From assembly GCA_934045905.1 (NCBI GenBank), contig OW203762.1, positions 50,865,411-50,929,410 on the forward strand: 64,000 nucleotides of DNA, read 5' to 3'. The DNA is from Leuctra nigra (lineage: Eukaryota; Arthropoda; Insecta; Plecoptera; Leuctridae). Under the pieces are notes generated by a model. The model was not told the origin of the DNA and did no database searches. It saw nothing but the letters and a program-made list of their open reading frames with translations. The position numbers and the translations under genes were made by a program. This document shows, one piece after another, positions 12,566 to 24,090 of the stretch; the first letter of the stretch is position 1, and the number at the start of each line of letters is the position of its first letter.

Positions 12566-12749
12566 GATGCGACCCGGCACCTCCACAGTAGACAAGAACA
12601 TGTTTCTATCCCACATATCTCATACTACACATGTAATATGCAACCCGGCACCTCCACCGTAGACAAGAACATGTTTCCATCCCACATATCTCATACTACC
12701 CATGTAATATGCGACCCGGCACCTCCACCGTAGACAAGAACATGTTTAT
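12566..12749. repeat. 71-bp tandem repeat, about 2.5 copies
   Basis: Units begin near 12566, 12637 and 12708 with gcgacccggcacctccac or close variants, followed by gtagacaagaacatgtttc. The third copy is truncated after catgttt. Copies differ at a few positions. Each contains GAACATGTTT, which fits the p53-family decamer RRRCWWGYYY. Each also contains the 12-mer CGGCACCTCCAC found elsewhere in the window. Confidence 0.93.
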
Positions 12750-15700
12750 GTTTGCTACATCTCAATTTACACGGATAATAAATAACATCCCACACTTATT
12801 GAAAAAGTGTCGTTTTTATCTTATTATGCATTGCAACAAATATCATACAGTATCCATGAACAGATCATAAAAATGCTCTATTTCTGAGAAGTCAACTTCT
12901 AGAGCGTTATTGATGTTCACGAAACTACTACCAATAAACGTAAGTCGATAGTATATCAAAATTATATTTCTTCACTCCGCGTCGACTACTCGAGTTCTTC
13001 CGACGACGTCGAGAATGCAGGGAAATCATCTAGCGAATTGATTATTACATCATCTCCGGTGGCTCAGTCAAGGCACAAAGACACCGATGAAACTGAACAC
13101 TAACATAAAAGCTGATCTTGATGTGGAGGGTTAGAAGGCAGTGACTTTGTTAGCGTTTATCCCAGCGTTGAAATTAAATCCAGGCAATTTATTATATTGA
13201 AAGACTTTTATTCGTCACCATTTAATAATGCAATAAATTAACTGATGAAGGGATGTTTGCGAATAGTTGGCGAGTTCGACACCCCTTTAAAAGGGCGTCT
13301 ATCGGAAGAAGGCCCCGGGGAAGTCTTCCATCATTATAATGAGCCTCGGTTGTAAAAGGATCAAGCATCCTTGGTGCGTACGATATGATTATATCCCCCT
13401 CTCCCTCTACCGTACGTTACGTGAACTTTCGGAAATAAAAAAGAAAGTGTTAAAGTTTTGTTTTACTCTTTAGAAACACGAATCTTATTATAACTTCCAT
13501 AAGTATTATCCCATTCAGCACCTGTCGACGCAAAACTCTCGGAGCCGTAACTTATATACTTGGTTTAAATAGAAAAATAATTACTCTACATGGAGTTTTA
13601 CAATATTTTTAAACTGCCTGCGAAGGTAATCTCAAAACGTGTCTTGTATTCAGAAGAGTTTTCTTTCGCGAAGAACAGGATAAAGTTTTATACCGGCTCG
13701 GATTCTTTTTAGTGCAGTTGTTGAACATTGCTCTTAAGTCCTGGGTTATTGAATCTGAAACGTTTGTGTCGGTTGTTAACGACGCACTCCACCGCAACAC
13801 AGATCTGTTGATATAACGACACAAAGGTTTGCCCAGGGGCGAGCAAGAGATGTACGTTTCACAAAGGCTTAGTAAATATAAGGGAAATAGATATTTTAGA
13901 ATCGAAAAAAGAGGAATAGAAAACATTTTCAGTCTCGTGTAATCTCTTTATACCAGGTACTATCTTGTGAGAACACAGTTATAAAGTTCTATTTCATATT
14001 TGTTTCCCATTGGCTACGTAATGTTACTGGAAGTTAATAAAACTTCCATCTTTTATAAGGGTGAATGAGGTCCTTCCCATGATGATAAATTTAGAACGTT
14101 TTAGTGGAATTACGTCTTGTGTATCCGCGATGACAAAAAGGGCTAACTTGTCAACCAATCAAAATTCCCGGCTTGTTAATGAGAAAGGTTTTGTAATCAG
14201 CAAGTAGCAAAGTTTCACACATGAAGCCCGTAGGTATACATGCGCGAAATTATAGGCAGTGCAGAAAACCGGCTTAATGGAAGGGTTATGGAAATGCAAA
14301 ACAAGTTGCAATTCGGATCGTGTCATTAATCCACCCAATGATGAATACTTAATAGCAACTGTCGTTAGTCACAGTTCTGACCCGCCCAGCCAATCCTGAT
14401 GAAAACGAAATATTTACTTTTGCAATCGATGAAATATCGTACGTCACGGCACCGCGGTGCTAAAGTGAGCTCAACACTGGCTCTGGCACAATAATGACGA
14501 CATAAACAATGTCAGGCACGGCCGACTTGTTCACCACACACTCGATACAACACGGGGATAATGTAAACTCGTGTTTCAGATCGCGCATAAATCATAGACG
14601 CCATTCGAATAGCCAAACCAAGCAGCAAATAGCGGCAAAATGATCCGAATCAACCGCAAAATACATTTCGAATCAAACTTTGTCCATTGTCAATATTTAT
14701 TGTTTTCATGTTTATGTGAATCTATAATTTACTGGGTGTATGAATTGATTTGTAGGAATTTTAATTTAATGCGGTTTTGCCTTTTGTCTGTTACAATAGC
14801 TGTGTTTCTCTTTTACTAATAGCAAATCGACGTAACTACCGCGCTCGACAAAGCATGGATTAGAAGTGATTACAAACAACAGGAGCAAAGACGAATGTTT
14901 CGTTATCTGCGTTACGCTTAGTCAGATTCGACCACAGAATGCCACTTGCGAATTCTACAAGAAATGGAACGTAACAATTCAACCATCTTCAAGGCCAAAT
15001 AGCCAATAGGTTTTCTGATAGCAAGTAATTACAGTTAACCCTAATTCCAGACACGCCTTATCTTTGTAGGTCTAAAAGAACCGATAACTCCTAGCCAGTT
15101 TTTTGTCACCCCGCTTAAATCGAAGATGGCTTCTTGCCCAAAGTGGCCATCCTCTTTTGACAAAACTTCGCGCGTACGTCAATTTATTGAAGTGGCTCTC
15201 AGTAATCCCTTTCGTTGCTTTATGCATACGTCGCCATCTGACGCGTCATCGGCAATGTAATCGCCAGTCTTTTACATATTTCCTCTGTATTTTACTAATA
15301 TCGGCCTTGCTCGGAGCTCCGTAACTCGGCCGATATTATTTATTAGGCGTGGAATCTCGAATGTTCAGCTGTACAGTTAATGCAGACAGCCTAGCCGTGA
15401 TGGAGGGTGGATGGTGGCCAAAAGTCGGCTTGGTTTTGGCACGATTCGCAGTTCGCCATGTTTCCTAGGCACAATAATGGCCGAGGTTGGGTCATCCACT
15501 GCACATTGAGGCAGTGCAGACGACCTAGATCCCACGGGCCGTGAACTGTGCGCCAATCAACGATGCTGATGAGGTATTGAATCAATCGCCAGTAATGAAG
15601 GTAGGAATTATGAACTCTCGAGTGCCAGTTGGACGAATGAGTTTAAGCAATGCACATTTTTAATTGGATGAATAAGGACGAGCTTGATTCAGGGATGTGG

Positions 15701-18415
15701 GATTTTGTTCGCAACAACAAGTGCAGTCTGACGGGAAAATGGAGACCGACTTGGCTTGAATTGAATCACAGAATATTGTTTTATAAACTGTTTCCCCATG
15801 TGGTGCCATTTTCAGGAAATCTGTCCTGTCATCGTCTGGAAAAACAATATGGGTAACAGTATGACACGGAGCTGTATATATATATACGATAGCGAAACAA
15901 ATTGAAATTCATATTAAATTGAGTTAGCTTGGATTTTGTTTCAAATAAAGAAAAACTTCTAGTCGTCTAGCTCTCGGTATTTGTTCAAATACTGAAATCA
16001 ATGCTTTCCTTTAAATCGGAGAAAATTTTACATCAAGTGACCCAATTTCAATTCCGAGAGCTGATTTCTGACTTGCTAAAGAAGTCCCAGCTTTATTCAG
16101 TTTGGCTTATTGGTAGGTGGCAACTTGCATGGGACTCATATTTGCACATCTTCTTTAACTTTGGCGCGCACGGCGCAATATGCGATAATATGCTCTATAT
16201 TAGGCGCACCAGCCGCAGGCTTGCCAAGTCAGGCAATGAATTATGGAGTCTAGGAAGAAATTCCAATTCAACCAACATTCTCTAACGATGGAATATTTGA
16301 AATACTTTTTTCTTTCACCAACGCGATCGTTTGCGTCCGCCATGGCATATTTGCGGGTTCGCAAATATCAATCACATGGTCGCGGTTGTCGAGCAACATC
16401 GATGTTACTCGCTGCGGTCGCCGATGTTGCAACGCCGCCGAAATTAAATACTCACTTTTCATTGGCCGGGTGATAAAACAGACCCCGTTCCACGAAACTC
16501 TTTGATGACCAACAACTCTTTGTCCACTCCATAACGTTGGATAAAGTTTTCAATTCCAATCGCAAAAATATGATCATGGGTCAATTCGGGTGGTTTCCCT
16601 TTGATGGAGCTTACAGATTTTTTAATATATTATGTATAAACAACTTCTAATACTTTTTTATTGAATTCCGTCACAAAGAAAAATCGAAGTATAATAAAAA
16701 TTCCAGAGGAACTGGCCTGATAGCTTCAAAGAACGAAAAACCAACAATAAAAAAATAATCTTTGTAGCCATGAGCTGATTTATAGGTCCATTACATAATA
16801 TCGGTCGAAGCCGCGGACATGCCGATATCTCTGCGATGAGGGGGGAAGGGGGGGGGGAGGTTGACGTCGTTACCTTTTATCGTTTTTGTATCTTCGGCGT
16901 GGGTGGAGGTGGTTGGGGGGGGGGGGATGGACGACCACAATAAACGCTCGTAGCTCATATCTTGCTGTTATTATATATATTGCGCGTCCATCGGCGCCCC
17001 TGGGCCCAGATTCAGTTCCAAATCCGGGCCCAATCCGCATTCCAGTCCCATACTCCGAAGTGCCTTGCCAAGGATCATGGAACTTTCATCAAAGTTATAT
17101 CGACATTCGATCGGCAACTCTTACGAGTAATTAGCTTATTGTTTCGATAGTAAGTTATCTTTGTGTGCTTTACATAAGAATAGAGTTTAACAGTGTTCCA
17201 ACCTTATAGACCCGAGAGTTGAGAAACTAAAACATATTTTACTATTTTTGTAAAAAAAAATATTTAGTAGGTATAGTATGGTTCCCCAGTAATGATTAGG
17301 GATATTCTCATGGCAAAATCCAATAATACCTTTAGATTGACCACAACAGATTTAACAAAGCGTTGAAACATGACTCTAAGTATAACTGACTCCTTCTTGC
17401 CGTTCAACGCATGCGCACCTCAATGGCGTATAAATTAAATGTTTAGTTGGACATTGTTATCAGATGGGCCAGCTTGTAATTTACAGCCACGGCTATTCTT
17501 AAGACTTGGTTTGCCGGTCGCTTGAGAATGTAGTGTTTAATCACCCTCTCTATCGGTCTCAGAGGAGATATCAAAGTAATTAATTCCTTAGAAGAAAAGA
17601 ATCAGCCCGAAAACTTGCAGAATGAAATATCTCGTTCGACCATAATTTTCAATGTATTACTTTCAAGAGTAGGAAGTTCCAAGACTTCAGCCAAGCCGAT
17701 CAAGTCTGTGCTCAGGCGTTGGCATGACAATAACCAAGAGTGACTTACTCCGGAGCCACCTGAAGGCAAACGTCCTTGAAGTGGAAGTGCCAGTTCCCAT
17801 CTTCGCATGAACGAGTGGGTATTTACCAACTCGCGGTGACAGCGCCGTAGTAAAACTAATTCTCGAGAGTACGACGTCTTTCACCGGCGTCGTCGACGGC
17901 GTCGTTTATCTTACGCAGCGTCGGGATTCGAAGTCGCGACTTGCTGCATTTACACAGAGTTAAATGAAGCTAATGATGACGCGACTTGGCAAAGCGTGGC
18001 TCAAGTCTGTAACGAGATTACGCTGATGAGATAAATTTAATTAACTCAAATTTAAATTATAAATAATGATTATTAAATGAAGGCTCCATGTTTTCGTTGT
18101 GACGTGAAAAAGCTGTGTTTTCAGGGATATTTTCGCGGAGGTGTTCAGATACATGAAGTGGACAGAGTTAGATGACAGAAGAAAAGCCTTTCGTTCCTAA
18201 GAATTAATGTTTGAAAACGGTGAAACTGAGAAAGAGAATGGGCTCTTTACCTCGTTGCATTGGCAATTAAACAGGATGGCTATCAATTTCCTGATTTTAA
18301 CAAATTACTTTTTTACTTTTTATATATATATAAAAGTGTTATATGAAATGTTTTAAACTGAATTTTTCTTAATTTAATAAAGTATAACACCTTATTTATA
18401 CTCTAGTAGTGTATA
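12750..18415. other. No gene seen
   Basis: Mostly AT-rich non-coding DNA with the 15.3-kb hairpin, short TA repeats (about 15876-15889) and G-runs at 16.84-16.93 kb. Confidence 0.5.
15296..15338. repeat. 43-nt perfect-stem hairpin
   Basis: TAATATCGGCC (15296-15306) is exactly inverted as GGCCGATATTA (15328-15338) around a 21-nt loop. The stem is short for a miRNA precursor and the sequence matches no miRNA I know. It may be a remnant of an inverted-repeat element. Confidence 0.6.
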
Positions 18416-18418
18416 TTA

Positions 18419-18574
18419 GGGCCGGTATAACCAAAGTTAATCTGAGCCGGATTAACTAAATATTGGACTAAATTGGCGGCACAGCCAATCAGATACCTCA
18501 AAATGAGTGAAACAATTGAATTTAATCCAAAAGTTAGTTAATCCAGCACAATTTAACTTTGGTTATTCCGGGCC
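18419..18574. mobile_element. 156-bp MITE, Harbinger-like, TTA target site (copy 1)
   Basis: Terminal inverted repeats GGGCCGGTATAACCAAAGTT (left) and its near-complement at the right end, differing at two of 22 positions. TTA flanks both sides (18416-18418 and 18575-18577). There is no coding capacity. The 3-bp TTA duplication and GGSCC-type ends fit the PIF/Harbinger superfamily. Confidence 0.82.
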
Positions 18575-18577
18575 TTA

Positions 18578-18733
18578 GGCCGGGTAGGACCAAAATTGGA
18601 TTAAGTTAATTATCGACAGTTAGTGGAAGTTAGTGAATCCCATTGGCTGTGGAATTCGCGCCAACTGGATTCATTGGTTAACTGCTCACTAACTATCGAT
18701 AGTTAGCTAATCCAAAGTTGGTCCTACCCAGCC
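18578..18733. mobile_element. 156-bp MITE, same family, abutting copy 1 (copy 2)
   Basis: Terminal repeats GGCCGGGTAGGACCAA at the left, with a near-complement at the right end. It is flanked by the shared TTA (18575-18577) and by TTA at 18734-18736. It has the same length as copy 1 and related interior sequence in opposite orientation: CCATTGGCTGTGG here against CACAGCCAATCAG in copy 1. Confidence 0.82.
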
Positions 18734-18814
18734 TTAATGACTTATTATTGGATTCACATTAATTAAAAGAAAGAAATTATAAATCGTAATTTTACTTTGA
18801 TTTCTTTATTTTAC

Positions 18815-19079
18815 AAAATCGAGACATGCACTTTCATCTCTTTTATTTTTTTCTTACAATTCCATATCAACCAGGACTTATTATACGATAAAGAATTAGG
18901 AACAAAATCGAGACATGCACTTTCATCTCTTTTATTTTTTTCTTACAATTCCATATCAACCAGGACTTATTATACGATAAAGAATTAGGAACAAAATCGA
19001 GACATGCACTTTCATCTCTTTTATTTTTTTCTTACAATTCCATATCAACCAGGACTTATTATACGATAAAGAATTAGGA
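18815..19079. repeat. Perfect 89-bp tandem triplication
   Basis: Copies start at 18815, 18904 and 18993 with aaaatcgagacatgcacttt and show no difference that I can see across the three units. The unit is pyrimidine-rich on +, with ctcttttatttttttcttac. The start lies about 80 bp after the second MITE. Confidence 0.96.
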
Positions 19080-20000
19080 CAATTTTAAGGAGTTAGATGA
19101 AGCAAACAATAATTTGTAAAAGATTCATTACAACCATAAATAATTTTATGACCATATTATCCATATCCATTATCCATTATTTTGTCCGTAGCAAAATAAT
19201 GAGAAAATAGTAATGAAGTCCAGAAAACATCACATCATTATAAACAAAGCAGCAGTACACATGTAATTAGTAGATATTTTTCCTGTGATAGAGGAACTTG
19301 GAATATAGACCTGTCTCAACATTCGACTCTCAATATCATTGTTATTTTGATCTGCCTCTGCTTCCCAGGACTTGGGTACCCAATAGCAAGTCAAGCCTGT
19401 TGTTCCGCATTCGATTCTGCTGTTCCATTAGATTTATTGGAAAAATCCTTTGACTAACCGTCCTATTCTGTATGCGTCTTCGCATTCTGTTTGTTAGATA
19501 GCTTCCAGTTGCGGTGGATTTAGCTTGAGATTGATTTGATTCAGCAGCATCGAGTGGTCCCTGGTTGGCTTTAATCAGTTAATGTCTCCTTAAATGTCAA
19601 CATAGTGACCACTTTGTGACCGTTGACCTCGGAACGTTCATTCTGGGCCGCAATCACGAGCCCCAGTGGCCACGTGATCGATCGGGCCATTCGGCAAACA
19701 TCGACTCTTGCCGAGAAGAACATTCACAAGACGACATTGTCTTGTCTTCTCTGTGTATTGAAACTTTCAGGAATATTAAAATACACGTAGGGAGGATGTT
19801 GATTTAATGGAATATTGCATCCTGCTGTTCTTGTTTTAAATTCTGTCAACAGTTTTGATTCATATATGGGAATCTTCCTCAAGATAATATTCTTGTTCTG
19901 AGAAAGATTCTAATACGTAATTCGAAACTATTGACATAAGAATTTTAAATAAACAGGATGCAATAATTCATACAATCAGTTATGCATTGTCATCTGCCCT

Positions 20001-20151
20001 CCGATCGTGTAACTATTGTCGGCTGTCGATCGACATCTCCAATGGGAGAATAACATTGACTGTACAGTGCAGTCGATCGACTATGAAGTTTCAATGTTAT
20101 TCTCCCATAAGAGTTGTCAATTGACTGTCGACAATAGTTATCCGATCTCGG
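20001..20151. mobile_element. ~150-bp inverted-repeat element (foldback/MITE-like)
   Basis: The arms 20001-20059 and 20091-20151 are imperfect inverted complements over about 60 nt. TAACTATTGTCG near the left outer end matches CGACAATAGTTA on the right, and GGGAGAATAACATTGA is inverted as TCAATGTTATTCTCCC at the inner ends. CCGATC occurs just outside each arm and may be part of a target duplication. There is no coding capacity. Confidence 0.7.
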
Positions 20152-23100
20152 GGCTGATTTAACATCGAGCATATTCCAGAAACATTCTCATCCTGAAAGT
20201 GTACATTTCCAAGATGTCATCCTCAGCGAATATGGAGAGACGATGAAAGCGCTCGGACAGAGATGACGTCACACCCGGGAGATGGGGCAGTAAAGATAAG
20301 GTGAACATGTGAACTGGCTCCTGGAAGATACGAACTAGGTTAAGTGGTTGAGGTGGAGACTCCAGCATGAGCAGGGCAGCGAAGTTATTGAAACCGAGCT
20401 CGGATCGTTTGTCTGCTAAACATATGCAAGTTTATTTGATTATGTTGCAGCTATGGAGCAGTTATCAAGGATAAAACATGGACGATAACGTTAAAGTGTA
20501 ACTGATTCGTGGACTTATGATTTATAATAACTTTAGACATCTTGTATTTATATTACTAAAAGTTGGATCCAGGCCAAGTACACTTTGGTAAGAGAAATAC
20601 GGTTTTGCCAGTATTAAGCACCGGGTTAGAGCGTATATTAGAATGTTCTGTGGAGAGGGTCGATACAAACGATATTTCCATGTAATCTCAGAAACCAACA
20701 ACCATTATGTAAATTATATAATAGGTTTGGCTAAAAGTCGTCAACTGTGGGCGAAGTCGTTGGTTCTTCGCTGATACGGCGTCGGCGTCGCGACGGTCAA
20801 TGATGTTTTCATAACATTGCCAGGGAAATCAGCTCGACGCAGCTGCAGAGCCAAATGATGCGCACGAAGCTCGAACAACCGATCATTTCAAAGCAGGAGG
20901 GGAAGGAAAAGCGATTTCTTGTGGGGATTTGTTGACCATCTTGCAAATAGCGTGGAAGACAACCAGCCGAGTAATATGCTCTGAGGTCTTTTGAGTCTCA
21001 ATAAAGTTTGTTCTCGACATTTTCTTTATGAATGGAACACGCACTGCTGTGATTACAAACGCTTTGGAGAAATGCCTCCTTCCTGTTGAAGAGAATGACT
21101 TTGACATGAAACGCTAGTCTAAGAAAGGAGAAATTCCTGCGCCCAAGGCCACTCCAGGTATGAGACATGTGTGTGCGGGATCTGACGTCTCCATTTAATC
21201 ATGATATTCAAAATGCCCTCGAGAAGAGCCTGGAGACCGCAGCGCCCCTGGAGACCTCTCTCCTAACATGATGTCAACGCGACGTGGCATTGCGATGCTC
21301 GTCTCACACGACTTGGAATGTAAAGTGCGTCCATGTTGTCGCCACTCCACTCTCTCTCTCGCTCTCTCTATACAGCAAGCGCCAGTCACCTGTCAACAAA
21401 AGGAAGACATTAAGCGAGGTACAGCGAGAGGCAACATTCTAGAACCTAAAAAAGCACTCTTTGGCTGATTATTGGAGCTTGGCTTGAATGTTGTGTCGGT
21501 GTAGAGTCGTTCTGTGTAGCTGAAGAGGGAGGAGGACACAATGATTGACAGACCGACGCTAGACCGACGACGAGCGTCGCAACGTCGAGTGGAATGAAAT
21601 CTTTCTATTCAGTCAATATACGCAGATACATTGTGAGCTGGAATCCATGCAAATTCTGCACGGATCGAGGTTTTGTGCTTGGAAAGCAAACTCGTCGGCT
21701 CCAGCAGTCGTAGTTACTGAGTTGTAGTACAAAATAACGCTGAAAGTATAAGGTTTAAAACCGTGTGCTCCCGAGATGTCTATAAATATTTTAAAATGCA
21801 AAGTGAAAACCTGGCACAAATGGAGTGAATATTGCATTAAACTGAATTGTGTAACGGGAAAGGTGTACAATATTATAACACGATGTTTCAGTTGTGAAGC
21901 GAAATGTGTTTTATGCGCTCGTTCCCTCGCAAACTCGCTAGGCTTGGAAATTACGTGTGTATATTCAGATTGGAACGCCACTCAATTATTTCATGACAAT
22001 GTGGTGATATTATTTCAAAATGTTTCAATTCAAAGGATCCGAGAGCTTCAAATGAGAACATCGCATATATGCAAATACAACTCAATTCAAGTTAATTAAA
22101 TGTTTAATTAATTTTATTCTGTACACAAGTTCTTTAAGTGCCAAGTTAAGTTTGTTGTTTAAAAAAATCCCTGAAAGCTTTCTACCATGTTTGTATCTTA
22201 CAAAGAACTAGGTACTTATTGATAATTGCCTCGCGATAAATACGATTAACAGTCAGGAATAATGGTGTTACGTGTATAAGCAATTAGATGAGAGAGAGAG
22301 GAATCTTATCTGGTGTTACAACTTTGCATCTCTAAGATTGAATTGAAGTCTCATAACTCATAAAGTAACTCGATCAAGAGCGTTTCTAATGCAATAGCTT
22401 TCCTATCTCTTAACTCGTTTGAGAAAGTTTCAACCAGATTAAGATTTAGAGTCGCTTTCAAAATACAACTATAACAAACAGTTGCTATTGGAAGTAGATC
22501 TGGTGTACTCATGACGTTGGTATTCCAGAAATGCAATGGTGATTTAAATTTGAACGATGGCTGCAGGTTAAAGTCCAGTATGCCACTAGCGAATGCCGGA
22601 GCGCATTATGCCACGAAATATTACATTATATGTATTTTAACTAAACCGTCACATTTCACATTCATAACAACATTAACTTGAAGAAGGATATAAATGGCAT
22701 CCGGTTTCTACTTTTCATGCTGCATTCTTGTGCCTTGCATGCTGATCCCGTAAGCACTGTACTACAGAACATATGGCTCGCTTCGTGCATAACCCTGACC
22801 TGAAACTTGATTATTACATCATTCTTGACGCGGCTTTTTGTTGAGCAGGAAATCATGTCGCGACGGAAAGCGGAGAGGCTCGTAAAAAACTCTACAAATA
22901 TAGAAATTTGTGAACAGGATGGTGTTTTGTTGTGGCTATTGCGTGTGGCATTAATCATAGAGCCGATAATCATTAGCGGGGCCTGCGGTCAGCTTGCTGG
23001 CGCCTGGCGCCTGCATCGATGCATGATCGAGGTACAGCATGTTCATGCACTGCCACCAGGACACGTTAACCCCTCGCTTGCTCTAAACACACAGAAGGCC

Positions 23101-23667
23101 GTCCCTGCGGATTCCATTTAATAATTTTTTGATAATGTTGTGCTACTAGAATAATTCATTGATGCATTCCATTCGTTTGTTTGCCATAATTCTTTTGAAT
23201 CTTTAATTGGTCAACAGCCGGCGTCAAAGAACAAAGCTTAGTTAGGTGAAATGGTGGCAACGCATTCATCTCGTTAGAATAGAGTACGTAGTGTAAGTTA
23301 TAGTTAATAATTGTGTGGGTCATGATGGCAGAACTGACGCATGTTGGCGTGTTGTGCGGTCGAGTGAAGTACAAGTTGGTAACACTGGACAACACTCATT
23401 AGTCGCTGGCCTCAAAGGATTAGCCGTTGCTTGAGTAAGCCGGGGAGATGCCTGCTAACGAACAAGGCAAGGCGGACGAACACAACGGAGACCAACGCAA
23501 CGCACAAATAGGATTAGAATAAGCTTTAGCACAGATCCGTAGTTGCATTTGCTACTCAACATGATGGCATTGGAAAATAACGTTATAATCTAACAAGGTT
23601 ATTGTTTCACAATTATCTTGTAGGAAAATATCCGTGTATTAGCAGTAATGCGATACTTTAAGGATTA
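20152..23667. other. No gene seen
   Basis: Non-coding. It holds a TGACGTCA octamer near 20264, a CpG islet near 20.76-20.80 kb and a CT tract at 21.35 kb. Confidence 0.5.
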
Positions 23668-24090
23668 TTACTAACAAAGTTGAATACAGGTAGTGTTAAA
23701 ATGATTAAAGTTATAATTTGATGAGATTGTTCCAGCTTTTGTAGCGGCCGTCACACACACCTTACTACAAATGGTGGCAGAAAGAGGGATAAACGAATCA
23801 TTTTTAATTTTTCGATCTGATTCATATTTGATGTCTGTTTTAGTCCTCAGTCGCAGGCTCCCAAAGAGCAAGACCACCCAACTTAATTGATTAACATTAT
23901 TTTACTTGGCCATGAAGCTCTCAGCAAATGTTACAAGGCTACATTTACAAGCGGGATTAATACTAACAAGGTGAAATACATGTTATGTTATTTAAGTTAT
24001 AATTAAATGAGTGCTCTACACATTTCGACTAGTTATTTTAATTCCCTGTGAAAGCACCGCAAATATTACAAATGGTGGCAGAAGTTGGAT
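23668..24090 (+). repeat. Two diverged repeats resembling LTR ends plus primer-binding site
   Basis: Two blocks about 300 bp apart share actaacaa(a/g)gttgaatac-like starts, an aaagttataatt(t/a)gatgag-like middle, and an ending acaaatggtggcagaa (TGGTGGCAG at 23772 and 24073). Similar endings occur at 8081 (+) and at 52925-52933 (-). A conserved TGG-starting nonamer after a TACA-type end is the usual layout of an LTR 3' end followed by the tRNA primer site. No gag or pol remains are visible. Confidence 0.4.

Noticed and set aside
17744..17830. Possible - strand exon ending at a strong GTAAGTCAC donor
   Set aside because: Several frames are open but none gives a recognisable peptide, and the acceptor is weak.
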